Below are positions 43,330-55,077 of a stretch of 64,000 bases of DNA, one piece after another. The notes under the pieces are model-generated. The model saw nothing but the letters and a program-made list of their open reading frames with translations. It was not told the DNA's origin and did not search any database. Origin of the DNA: Patiria pectinifera (Eukaryota > Echinodermata > Asteroidea > Valvatida > Asterinidae); NCBI GenBank assembly GCA_029964075.1, contig CM057140.1, positions 10,372,643 through 10,436,642 on the forward strand. Direction: 5' to 3'. How positions within the stretch are numbered: the stretch's first letter is position 1; each line of letters begins with the position of its first letter. The translations under genes were made by a program, and so were the position numbers.

Positions 43330-44455
43330 AGTGATCCCCGTTTGCTATTTCCCAGGTTGGCAGCATTTGCTAATGTTACTAGCATCGTGACTTTTGGCAT
43401 AATTCCTGGCTACATGGCATAAACAGGTTTATGGCTTCTGACTTTATGGCCCCTTGAACAAATTGGTATTGTCCGCACTACAGGTAGTCTATCTTATCAG
43501 GTGTTTTTGTGAGCCAACTTGCCAGATTAATTTCAGAAGAAGGGCAAATCATTACTTTTATTGTGTAATATTCTTAGTAATGGCAGTTTTAGAATTTTGA
43601 TCTTGTTTTGGTTAGTGATTGGGATTTAAATCCGAATTTAAAAATTTTGGTTTGAATTGCACTATTCGGTTTCGATTTAAACCGGATATCCGAAATCGAC
43701 CTGAAAAAAATTCAGCCTTCCATTTTTTTGTGGCACAGGCTAAAGAAATAAACTGGAACATCCTCCAATTTGCTCTATGGTCTCTGATTGTAACTGCATT
43801 CCCTTGCTAGTGGTCTTCTCGGTACATTTATGTATATGAATAGTCCGCCCGTTCGACTTACCAGAGAGTTCCCATTCGTTGTTTTTTTTTCAACATTTTA
43901 GCTCTGGAGCTTTTTTGTAAAGGCCCAGTGGTCATTAAGTCCTGCAAACTATACCCAGTCATATGGAGGGCATTTCATGTGGCACCTCACTTACAATTGT
44001 CAAGTTTTTGCTGGCATGACTGTGAGCTGGATGGGAACTTCCGGTGAAATTGGATACTGTTATTTGGTTTGAAAAAATTCAGATAACCGGGTTTGAAATC
44101 TCCGATTCCTCCCACCACTAGTGTTGATGTGGAGGGCATTGTGATTGAGGGTGTGAAATGTATATATATCTTAATTTACTTTCGTTTTAAATCTTTGACA
44201 TTTTAAACCAATTTCAATGTATTTTTAGATTTTTATTACTCTTATTGCTAATAAATAATATTTTTATGATCCGTTGACAAAACAATTTTTCTAGACTGGA
44301 TATAATATATAATTGAATTGAAACTGGAAATGAAAGCAAAATGGAGAACCCGTTAACATCACAGGGCTGGATAGCTCAGTTGGTAGAGCACTGGAACGGC
44401 AATCCGGAGGTCGCAGGCTCAAACTCCGCTCCAGTCAATTTCTTTGTTCAACTTT
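43330..44455 (+). mobile_element. Composite SINE apparently split into body and tRNA-like part
   Basis: The body (GATCCCCGTTTGCTATTT, TTGGCAGCATTTGCTAATGTTACTAGCATCGTGA, CCTGGCTACATGGCATAA) lies at 43330-43450. The tRNA-like part, with GGCTGGATAGCTCAGTTGGTAGAGC and a full acceptor stem, lies at 44365-44437. In the other copies these parts are about 40 bases apart. The tRNA-like part has loop ACGGCAA (C at position 33) and two weak T-stem pairs. The intervening ~900 bases (43451-44360) may be a later insertion. Confidence 0.5.
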
Positions 44456-46329
44456 CAAATTTTATAAACTAATAAATTCAGTTACTTTGGTAATGAAGAC
44501 CCATTAAAAATATGAACAGTTTTGTTTATAAATTATGCTAAACAGGCTACTCTTTAGCATGTACCGCCAAACTTCCTGCATTGTCTGTTTTTCTGGAGTA
44601 CGTCCGGCCGAAGTGATTCCCACTTTCATGAAATAACAATTAGCACACACTTCGCTAAAAGCTACAAAAAAAATATCCACTGTTGGAGGCCCACAAAGCT
44701 GTCAACTCCCCATAAATTTTTGAACAACATTTTATGGGCCCTGACGCTTGACAAGTCCAAGCTCGCGACAAAAAAATGCCAAAGTGAGGTAAAGCAGGAC
44801 GGTTTTAGTGACAGACAGCGCCGGCCTTGGCCGGTAGATAGACCGGGTTGGACATGCATCACAAGTCACCGGCAGTGTATTGTTTCAGTTGCCGATCACG
44901 TTCACCCTATAGCTCAAGCTTTGTATTAAAGGGAGATGTGGAATGTCAGGCAGGTCAAGGCAAACACAAGAGAGAAACATAAACAAAATTGTGATTCTTT
45001 AAACTGGTGTACGTGCGCAGATGTACAAAAACTGCATCACGAACGTGTTCAAAGACCCCCTCGTTGAAAACGTTAGTGGCTTGGAACTTTAGAGTTGTTG
45101 ATGAGTAATTTTTTTTGCTGATCTCAGAGAGCCAGCCTTTAGAGTCCTAATTTGGCTGACTCCCTGACTGGGTGTCACTTGTAAATTAGACTTGCTTTTA
45201 AGCCTCCCCTTGACTCGAAAATGTGTACTCGGAAGACTACCGAGATCCCTTATTCCAAAAGCGGTCTGGGACCAGTTTTAATAGACTTGCCAAGTCTTGT
45301 TTTCTAATGAGGCCGAGTTAAAAAAAAAGTTCTACAGACTTTTTGAAAAAAGGGTGGAGGCGACCTTTTTTTCTTTTTTTTCTCCCAAGATGGCGGATTT
45401 TCCAAGATGGAGTCTTCCATTTTCTCGACTCTTCTGCTGATACTCTTGTGTCCAAATGAGCCGTAACGCTTTCTGACAGATTCTAAACTTGCATACTAGA
45501 CATACAAATTTGCTGGGAGAACACACGAAAATTGCAAAACGAGAAACTGCTTTATTTGTTTTGACTTGGCCTTAAAAGCTCTTGTGAAATTTTCTTGGAG
45601 CTGCTAAGCTCGCAAAGTTGCTAAGCCAGGAAAAGTAATTGCTAAGCACAATTGGGTCACCGGCCAGAAATGTCATGCAGTGAATATTGCTTGTGACTGG
45701 TTCCCAGTCCTTATTTTGCTTACTACATAACTTTTGCTAAGATATATTTTCTGCTGACCAGATTCAAGAATTTGGGCATCAATGTTGTTTTGGTTTTCTG
45801 TTCTCACCCCATTTTGTTCAGAATTCATGACAATATTTATACGGAATGTTAGCAGATTTATTTTTTCCCCCGAATATTTTGCCTGCTGGCAAGGGATTAT
45901 TTACTAATGAATAAATTTAGTTTGGGGATTTAAGAAATGTAATTAAAAAAGTCTATATTTGCATTCTTGTATTCGCAGGGGCTCTGTCTTGTCAAAATTG
46001 ATTTTCAAAAATCAGGAATTGCATGTCTATGCCTGTAAGGTATTTTTTTATTTAGTTTGTCAATTTGTGAACTTAGCTGTACATGGAGCTGCTTCCCCCA
46101 GGAATTTTTGTGAGGTACCGTTTTAAAACCAGAAACTCAAAGGGATAAACATTATACTCGAATATATAAGTTACAAAAATGTAAACTGGGCATCAAACAC
46201 CACCAAAATTAGAAGTGACGCTAGAGTTCAGGATGTAATCTTTGTTGGTTTTGGAGCAATTCGGAATCACAATTTATAAACAAGATGGTTTTCAAACCAT
46301 GCGTCTCTCCTGCTTTCGCGATTATCTGT
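44456..46329. other. Unassigned stretch with repeat fragments
   Basis: Fragments shared with other parts of the window: 45410-45500 (TCCATTTTCTCGACTC family) and 45600-45760 (GCTAAGC...GACTGGTTCCC family, also at 63800-63960 and, in part, 56660-56770). No exon recognised. Confidence 0.4.
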
Positions 46330-46760
46330 ATAGAGTGACCTTTGACCTTGGTGTGTGATCTTTGGCATCATTATTACTTGAAGGTTCCCATGTTGCATTT
46401 ATGACCCAAGTTTGGTTCCAATTGGACTTCAACCTTTCAAATGAGACCAATTTTACATGTTCAGTCTATTTTACAACTTGATCTCATATGACCTTTGACC
46501 TTGGTATGTGACCTTAACATCATTATGAAGGTTGCCATGTTGCATCTATGACCCAAGTTTGGTTCCAATTGGACTTCAACTTTTCAAATGAGACCAATTT
46601 TACATTATCAGCCTATTTTACAACTTCACCTAAGATTACCGTTGACCTCGGAATGTGACCTTTGACATCATTTTCATATAAAGGTTGCCATGTTGCATCT
46701 ATGACCAAAGTTTGGTTCCAATTGGACTTCAACTTTTCAAATGAGACCAATTTTACGAAA
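46330..46760. repeat. ~150-bp tandem repeat, three copies, with TGACCTTTGACCT sites
   Basis: Copies begin with TGACCTTTGACCT at 46336, 46489 and a degenerate TTACCGTTGACCT at 46636 (spacings 153 and 147). Each is followed by the same AAGGTTGCCATGTTGCAT, AAGTTTGGTTCCAATTGGAC and TTTTCAAATGAGACCAATTT blocks. The 13-mer is, on the minus strand, AGGTCAAAGGTCA, the DR1 binding consensus for RXR-type nuclear receptors. Confidence 0.85.
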
Positions 46761-48699
46761 CTTTCACCAAAATACCACATACTACATACGGACAGACACA
46801 GTGATTCCATAGTCTCTTTCCTGAACGAAGTTCAGACGAGACCAAAAAGGATGAGCTGTGAATGTGTACTTGGTCCAAACTACCTCAGAAAATCTCTCCG
46901 TACAGCGTTTGCAATTGTTTTATGCATTCTGCACATGTCAGGTGATACAGTTAAGCAGAAGGTCAAAATGCAACTCTTTGTCCTGGAAACAAATTGTCTT
47001 CAAGGAGACAGTGACAAGTGTGGATCGCTGACTTTCCTGAGAGTTTTTTTTCCCCCTGATCTGTGACTCTCATGCCCCTTTGCTCTCGATTATTCCAGTC
47101 AATTACTATCGGTGGCAGGCCTTGGATGCTGCAGTCAGATGGGTGAATAATCAGAAACAAGTCTAGAGGAAAAACACTGACCTGATTTTCTCTGTGCACA
47201 GCCCTTTGACTGACCCAGACCTTTTGCGCCAGGAAAGCAGTTGGCTGAAACAGAAACTCGAACCCCCAAGGTAGCCCATTTGGGCAAATTCAAGGATGCT
47301 TGGGGTTGATTTTAGTCATGACGGAGGCAGACAATGCAAGACACACCTTACAGGGTGCAGTCACGCTTCCTTCTTTACTACACGGCTATACTGTTAAGTT
47401 TGACCACATGTACGGTACATGTACGTCATCTTGACTCACTGTTCTTGACATTCCATGTGTTGATTTTCTTGTCTGACTGGCCACCTCTTTTGTTAATACA
47501 GACTTATTCTGCGAACCACAATTAGATGCTATTTCTAAGGTGGTGCCTCACCACGGCTGTAGGACCAGAGTCTAGGACTTGGACTCAGAGTCTGTCTCGA
47601 GTCACAATTTTGGTCGCTTGCGACTGAAATGAATGGCTCGTTCATTAATATTACTGAGAATAAAGGTTAAGGGCTGCTGATGTGTTGTTTTGATGATGTA
47701 ATGTCAAAGGTCATCCAGGGGTCAATTGAGGTCACAACTCATGATGGCAAAAATTAATGCTATTGTTTAAATACATGCACATTCCAGGAGCCAATTATTT
47801 CTTCCACTGAAAATGAACTGCTTCTACAAGAATAAGAACACACAACACATAAGGGATCGACAGCGGAAAAAAAGGTGACACGTGTGATTCGCGGATCACC
47901 TTGTATTCTGAACTTGCACAAACTGTGGCGTCTTAACATGAGCGTCAGCCGTGACAGGCGGTGCGTGCAAGACTCCCTCTCAGTGGGCCCTTGCAAGTTC
48001 CCTGTTGCAACCCCCAAGGAAGTACTTGTTCTGCATGTTCTACATATCTCACTTTCCCTTTTAGGTACTGACTTTGTCCCCTCCCAACCTTTTGAACAAA
48101 CCGCTACCCCACCATTCACTCACATTCTTCCATCCACCCTCCCGCTCCTACATCCCTTCATGAGCACTCCGGATCCCAAGCCATCATCTCAGGAAGCAAT
48201 CCCGGCTTCCTCAACACATGTCGTCTTGACCTACTAACGTCAGACCCTCTCCCCTTGTTCCTCCCAAGGCCCTCTCCGCAGCGTTCCTTGACCCCTGTCT
48301 CATGACAGACTTGACTCCCAAAGTTCAAGGGTGGCCCAGAGAATAATGACCCCCTCTTGAATTTCAGAGTCGTGAAATCAGATGCACCGATAGTCTGACT
48401 GGACGCGGTTGTAAATTACAGACAAAGCCAGTTTGATATTTCAAAGTTGTTCTTAATGGCGTGTCTGTAAATCTCTCTCAGGCTCTGTAATTGTGACTCA
48501 CAGCCTGGCATTTTGATGAAATTTTTATTAGGAATTGACGAGTGTCTGGCAATTTTCATGTCTTGACATTAAAAATGTATGCCCGCTAATCAATAATGGG
48601 AATGTTGAGCTGTCTTTTGTGAGCCTGGATGCCAGTTTGTCAGTCCGTTTTAAAACTGCCTTGGTTGTCTGTCGTGAAATTAGTAAATTGCTTGCGTGC
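46761..48699. other. Unassigned stretch
   Basis: Open frames at 46662-47066 and 47875-48237 show no recognisable domain; the first starts within the tandem repeat. A TCAAAGGTCATCC and AGGTCA cluster lies at about 47703-47735. Confidence 0.3.
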
Positions 48700-49320
48700 T
48701 TGCTCAGTATTCTGCTTGCTTGCTTGCTTGCCGGCTTGCCTTCCTGCCTGCTTACCTGCTTACCTGCTTGCTTGCTTGCTTGCCTGCTTGCTTGCCTGCT
48801 TATTGCCTACTTGCTTGCTGGCTTGCTTCCTTGCTTACTTGCTCCCCTCCTTGCTTGGTGCCTTGTTAGATATCTTGCTTGCTTACTTGCTTACCTGTTT
48901 GCTTGCTTGTTTGCTTGCCTGCTTGCTTGCCTTCTTGCTTGCTTGTTTGCATGCCTGCCTTCTTGCTCCCCTGCTCCCCATCTTGCTGGCTTACTTGCTT
49001 ACTTCCTTGCTTGCTTTCTCCCTGCTTGCTTGCTTGTTATCTTGCTTGCTTACTCCCCTGCTTGTCTACCTACTTCCTTGCTTGCTTGCTTACTTGCTTG
49101 CTGGCTCCCCATCCTGCTTTCTTACTTACTTGCTTACTTTGCTTGCTTGCTTGCTCTCCTGCTTACTCCCCGGCATACTTTCTAGCCTGCCTGCTTGTCG
49201 GCTTGCTTGCTGGGTAACCTGCTAGATATATTGCTTGCTTACTTGCTTGCTTATTTGCTGACTCCCCTAATTGCCTGCTTGCTTACTGGCTTGCTTGCTC
49301 GCATCATGGAGCTATGCTTG
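48700..49320. repeat. Degenerate (TTGC)n tetranucleotide tract, ~600 bp
   Basis: Long interrupted CTTG/TTGC repeat with TTAC, TGCC and CCCC variants. All three plus-strand frames stay open for long distances and would encode leucine/alanine/cysteine-rich polymers, as expected from the repeat. Confidence 0.95.
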
Positions 49321-50149
49321 CTGGCTTATTTAGTTGGTCAGTCAGTCAGTCAGTTGATCAAGTTGATTGATTGATACTAGGTTTTACGGTTGGTTAGCTA
49401 CATGTATTTTGTGTGTCATGTTTTTTATTCCCATTGACTGGCTGGTTGGTCGCTTAATTGGTTGGTTACTAGATTGATTGATTGATTGATTGATGGGTTT
49501 GTTGGTTTTTACGTAATTCATTTGTTGGTATTCATGTTTTGATTTGTGTTTGTTCTTTTGTCATGATTGTTTGTTTGGTCTGTCTAACTTCCTGTCTGTA
49601 CTCCGAAGGCGTGTCTGGCTGTGCTGTTGTGCCTGCCTGCCCACTCACCTCGGGGTTACCGTAGATCAGGAAATCTGGCTAGCACATGGGATTTCAAGGA
49701 AATCTTCGTTAAAAAAAAAAAATGTAAAGTTCAGGAAAAAGGCATTTCTACATACATGGCTATAAATAACCAGAACTTGGCTGAACCATCGAAGGGGAGT
49801 TTTCAGAAGGAAAGATGCGAAGCATGATTTACAGGGAAATTTTACTTGCTAGCCTTGAGAATGTTGAGAATGTTACTGTTTACACCACGAAACGTGTGAA
49901 AGTGCCGTTAATGAGAATAGCGTTTCTATGTAGAACTTGACGCGACCTTTTCGAAGAAGTTATTTGGGAAGAAAACGGGAGAGCAGGATTTATGGTGAAA
50001 TTTCACTTTTTCCAGCCTTGAAAGTTTGAGGAATAATATTAAATTTCAAAGAAGATGAAAACAAAAATGAAGAACATTTTCCTTCATTATTGAAATAATT
50101 TATTATCTCCTATGTCATTTCAACAAACAGTTAAAAAATTTCTGACAGT

Positions 50150-50470
50150 TGTAGAAACTGGATTCCACTTTTTGAACAATTAAAAAAAAAGGATTTACTG
50201 ATTTCACCGGCCTGAAACCAATGGTGTATGTGTGGTTTTGCACAGTTGAAACCACCAAGTTCAAAAGAAAAAAAAATGCAAGCTAAAAAAAAAGTAGTAG
50301 AATCCAGTTGTAGCAACTGGATTCCACTTACATTTGTAAGTTTTAAGAAATTGAAAGAACAAGGATTTACTGATTTCACCTGTCTGAAACCAATAGTGTA
50401 TGTGCGGTTTTACACAGTTGAAACCACAAAGTTCAGAAGAAGATCAAATGCAAGCTAAAAAAAAGAGAAG
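50150..50470 (+). repeat. 159-bp tandem duplication that keeps a short open frame
   Basis: ACTGGATTCCACTT recurs 159 bases apart (50158 and 50317), followed in both copies by GGATTTACTGATTTCACC, CTGAAACCAAT and ACAGTTGAAACCAC. Both copies carry a frame reading GFTDFT.LKP.VYV.F.TVETTKF that ends in NAS-stop. The protein is not recognised. Confidence 0.7.
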
Positions 50471-52210
50471 AAAACTAGAGGACAAAATGTCAGGGTTGCA
50501 GAATATGCGTCACTCCTTTGTGTGGTTTCGTAAATACCATTTCATAATTCTCTGTCACAGGACTTTCAGAATACTTCCCCTGTCCCAAGCATGTATGAAC
50601 TTCTAGTTAAGAGTTCCCTTCAATTCATACTTTTTTTATTGGCTTCAGAGCTTCAGATCTGCAAGTCAAAGTCAATCACAGGTGTGAAAAGATGACATCA
50701 CAGACAGACGACAAAAACTTCTTTGATAAAAAATAATACCAAGATTCTATTGTGGTAGTTGTTCATTGTTGTTGGATTTTTTTTGTTAACAAATCACAGT
50801 TATACTTTTCTGTTGGCCTACGTGACTAACGCAGTCTCTTTGAAACGTCCCCAGCTAATTACCCTCGCAGTAGGACCGACCCCTTACGAGCCAGTAGGGT
50901 CAAGGTAACTTCATCAAGGCGCCCGCACCCGGTAACACGATCCCCCTCTTCTGGCTTGCCCGGGACCAGTCATACCCAGGTTCAACGCCCGTCCACCGCG
51001 AGAGAGACACAGCGCTGCCGCTCTCCCCTTGTGCTTCAGTGAATTCATTAACCCAATTCGGCTCTTGCCCGCGGGGGACACACACACAGAGGGATCATGA
51101 GTGTTCATCGGTCACATCTCGGCGATACACACGTTCTCGGCCCTCTCGTTTCTCCCTCACTTTATTTTATGTATTCGTGCTGCATTTTCACTCGTACGAT
51201 TCCTGTTGAGCTGTCACGTTTTTTCGGGAACGCGCATGACAGCTCGGTGAATTTGTAATTTCGGTAGTATTACCTCCTTTGAATTTCTGGTGTTTTTTTT
51301 GTGAAGGTTGCTGACGGCAAACTTGTTAGGAAAGGCTGTTCAGGAATTTGTGTCTTCTGTCGTTTTGGTTTTTGAGAAGAAAAGACTTGAGGTTTTTTCT
51401 GTTAATGGATTGGAAACATTTAAATTTGTCATTATTCATACATTGAAGAAATGTTTGTTTAAAATGTACTCTTTTTTTTTTAAATCTTGACCCTTTTTCT
51501 GTATATTAAGATTTTTTGGTCTGGTCTCGGAAAGGTGGAAGGATGCTGTTAGAAAAACATGGATTTTATTGTCAATGCAAGTATGAAGTGTGAAAACTAA
51601 GATTCCACTAAATTATTTGTCTGCACTAAACAAATATCTTTATAAAAGTGGCTCGCTTGTTTTTTTTATTTTTCTACTTTTTTTAGGCAGCGAGTTCACC
51701 TTTTACAAGTTTTAAGAATCAAGTATCTAATATTGACGAATGTTGTCACGTTGGCTAAATACTTGTATGTCAGATGAAAATATTACCTGTTTGTCTGATG
51801 GATATATTGATTGATTTGGGACTTCACTCACTTACGATGGGCTGGCCTAATGTACACTGAAACCTTAGAACTTGCAAAACACTCGATAAACTCATCTTTT
51901 GATTGTGTGGTATTGAGGTACCGGTAGTTTTCATGGATGTCACAGTGGTTTTGACTCGGACATGTTTTCACGCCAGCAACAACTTTCTGCATTTTGTCGA
52001 TAAAATTTGTCAAAAAAATCAGCAAACATTACTCTGAAGTTGTGTTATGCTTCATCAGATATGACGGGTCAACAACAGAAAGAGTTATTTCTAAAGCTGT
52101 AAAAAAAAAATCAATATCTTCAGAAAATATCTACATTTTCACACCATCAACAGCTTACCGCTGTAAGCGCATAAATCTATAAAAAAATAACGTGTGTTAA
52201 CTGAAGTTCT
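50471..52210. other. Unassigned stretch with a GC-richer patch
   Basis: About 50840-51260 is richer in C, G and CpG than its surroundings and could be a promoter or 5' exon. No start codon plus splice donor pairing could be defended. The rest is AT-rich. Confidence 0.3.
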
Positions 52211-52625
52211 TTAACCCTAACTCCCTAGGCATTTTTGCTAGCATGCAACCTCAATTCTGCAAAATCCTCCAACTGCCTCCATGTAAAATTTGTATACAGC
52301 CTCAATCCTGCAAAATCATCCGTTACTTCATGAATATGGTCCTTGGAGGGGTGACCACTACCTCAATCCTGCAAAATCCTCCAGCAATCACTGTCAATAT
52401 GTTGAGGAAGAGCAAGTGACATCCTGGAGCAGCGCGGAGGATTTCAAGTATAATCTAAGCCTAAATTTATGCACGGCTGAGCATAAACAACACAAGGTCC
52501 GGCCCAAGACCTCAAAACAGTGCATCCTCCAAAATTAGCCACTCAATTTTGTCATATAGCCTCATTCCTGCAAAATCCTCCATTTTGCAAAGAGGATTTT
52601 GGAGGATTTGGGAAGGTTAGAGATA
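52211..52625. mobile_element. AATCCTCC repeat (copy 2)
   Basis: Starts TTAACCCTAACTCCCTAGGC and ends GGAGGATTTGGGAAGGTTAG. Blocks occur in the same order as in 30686-31078, including GACATCCTGGAGCA, GCGCGGAGGATTTCAAGTATAATCTA and TTTATGCACGGCT. Confidence 0.65.
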
Positions 52626-54921
52626 ATCCTTCATCAGATATGAAGGATAACGACAAGAATGGAATATCTCCAAAAGTGTCAATCATTAAAAAAAAAAATA
52701 AAACATCACACAAAAAAACTACCATATCTGCGGACACATGTCAAGGTTTTTTTTTTCCATTAATTATAGGAGAATGGAAGATTGAACATGTGGTAACTCT
52801 GAGGTTAACCTGGAGGTTGAAGTTAACCACAGTAACCTCGAGGTTTGCGAGGTTTTACATGGTTTTACAAGATACCTCAGGGTTCAACCTCAGGATACCC
52901 CTTGGTTAATTTTGCATTCTCCCCCTTACCTCCCTCCCCTAGAGGGTGTTTTGCCTCCCCATCCCGTCCCAGCTTAAGCCAGTGACCGCCCGTGACTCCA
53001 GCAAGATAATAAAAATGCGAAAAAATAAAGTGCAATCCAGGAGTTCACGTCTCTGCAAACAAAACCAAAAGCAAAAGAAAACAAAAAAGCTGTCAGTGCG
53101 TAAGGAGCTTTGAGGTTTCTGTTTAATCGAGCCGGGGATTAGCAAGGCATTTTGAGACGGACGTGTTTATCTTTGCGAAGAGAGAGAGCTAGCTTCAACG
53201 ATTGAATTTCATGGATGAAGGATGCGGGTACGTTTCTCTCTGATATCCCTCGTCTGGCTTTAATAGCATCTGCGGTCTGTCAGTGTGTGTGACACAGAGT
53301 GTGTCACCATATTTGATTTTGGGGGGGGGGGGGAAGGGGCATATTTTTGTTTGTGTAATTTGGTTTTTTTTTATATTATATTTGTGTTTATTTTTATGTC
53401 TTGTATTTGTTTATTGCCCCCATCCTGTTATTTGTTTTATTTCGTTTGTATAATTTCGTTTGTTTTACTTTCTGGTCATTTTTTTTTTCTCATTTGAGTG
53501 TTTATGCCTTTGTATTTTCCCATTTCGTGTTTTGTTGTAATTTTGTAATGTCGTTTGGGTTGAATGGATAATAATAATAGTATTACCTTTAAAGAGCATT
53601 GTATCACTAAGTGAGTAATCTTCTAAATTCAAAATTCAAATCGCTATTCCATCCCAAGACTCACTTTAAATTCATTCCTCAAATTCTCTTTTATAATGAC
53701 TGTAATAATTATAGGCCTACAATACCAAACTGGAGCAAAGCCCTTGCTGTTGCACTTTTATATCGTGACACAGTATAAGTTTGTTTCACTGAGTTCCCAA
53801 CAATAAATGGGTACGTGACCCTCTACAAGCTCTTAAGGGTTCAAACGTGACCAAGCTTTCTCTTCCCCCCTGGCAAGGAGTAACTCCGAAACACAAATGC
53901 AATTCTTTAAAACACTCGAGCCGTTCACAAGTTCATGGTAACCGAAACAATTGTTTTATTTTAACAAAGTTGGTAGTCATTCAAAAAAAAAATCCCGCGC
54001 AAGTTTTACCAGCCGTGTCTAGCCTGTCTGGGTCATTTCAGTTCCCCTGAGCCCTTTGTCGTCCTTGGGCATTCTGCCAGCAGAAACAGCAGGGTTTTTT
54101 TGCCCGGTGCAGTACTTTTTTTGATTGGCCCTGGCCATGCAAGTTTATTGCCATTGGCCTTCAGTTATCTGGGTCACGCGGGGACACGGGAACTTAATCT
54201 CCAATCCTTGGCTGGCATTGTCACAGTCAGACGATGGGCTCGGCAGAGCCAGTCGTACCTCTGTTTGAACCAAAGGGGGGGGGGGGCACACATGCGTACG
54301 TGTAGGAGGGTACTGTAGTGCATGTATGCCTAAAGCAAGGATTGTCTTAAAACTGGGCCCAAATCTCTTCTGGGTCTCCCAGTAGTTCATGTCTGTGTCT
54401 GGGTGTACACATTCTATTCTCAAGGCCAGCTGACACAAGTCCAATCCCCTGCTGATATTTTCTCAGCTAGACTCCCTCCACGATCCCAACCCAACCGGCC
54501 GGCCAGTACCGACCCGACACAGCCTTGGGAAATAGTGCACTGTGCCCCTGCACCCGGTCGGCTGTTCGACCTTCACGCGTTCACTCAACTCAACTTGCCC
54601 TGCTGAGTGCGAGAGCCCGGTAGTTTTGTTATTATTTTTTTTTCTTCCTTCTTCGTTGTCAGTCGGTCGGTCGGCATCTTGGTGCGGCAAAAGCACTGAA
54701 TGAGTTTGTGTCTGATTTCCCCCTCTGCTTGAACGACCCCGTCCGACTCAAAACCGGTCTTTGTCAAGGTATACCCCCTCAACCCGCAACATCAAGCAGA
54801 CGGGAAAAAGTTCAAGTTTATTTTAGTTTGCCGTAGCGTGCGTGAGCGGTGTTTCATCCAAGGCCAGTTTGAATACCTCTTCTTTTTTTTTTATTTGTAT
54901 TTTTTTTTGTCCCCTGCTAAG
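52626..54921. other. Unassigned stretch upstream of the orphan exon-like ORF
   Basis: Includes GAGGTTAACC-like words in both orientations (52798-52905), a G-run at 53320, and a GC-richer region at 54000-54800. ATGGATGAAGGATGCGG followed by a GTACGT donor lies at 53211, but its phase does not fit the ORF at 54922. Confidence 0.3.
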
Positions 54922-55077
54922 AATTCCATTCAGTGTGACCAGATGCATGAGGAGATCCAGCTAATGATGTGGAAATTTCCGAAAGAATTGATAAAATTTG
55001 ACAATTATCACGATCCTGTAAAATCGCGGAAGGGACAACCACCGAAGGACAAGCGACAATCGGATTGCCTTAATTGA
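54922..55077 (+). CDS. Possible 3'-terminal coding exon of an unrecognised gene
   Basis: A strong pyrimidine tract with CTAAG acceptor (AG at 54920-54921) is followed by 51 codons and a TGA. The peptide is charged and not low-complexity: it contains HEEIQLMMWKFPKELIKF, then NYHDPVKSRKGQPPKDKRQ, and ends SDCLN. An AATAAA lies at 55608-55613. The composition is unlike the random frames around it. I do not recognise the family, and no upstream exon in compatible phase was found, so this may be chance. Confidence 0.3.
   Translation, partial: NSIQCDQMHEEIQLMMWKFPKELIKFDNYHDPVKSRKGQPPKDKRQSDCLN

Noticed and set aside
44365-44437. Functional tRNA-Ala(GGC) gene
   Set aside because: The cloverleaf has C at position 33 and weak T-stem pairs, and the same sequence occurs in SINE copies at 4931 and 23921, so a repeat origin is more likely.
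48535-49225. Overlapping ~200-codon plus-strand ORFs rich in LACLLACL
   Set aside because: They are translations of a degenerate (TTGC)n tetranucleotide tract; all frames are open because the repeat lacks stops.
53211-53227. Short start-exon candidate (ATG GAT GAA GGA TGC GG with GTACGT donor) for the orphan ORF at 54922
   Set aside because: The exon would end in phase 2, whereas the frame at 54922 needs phase 0, so they do not join.
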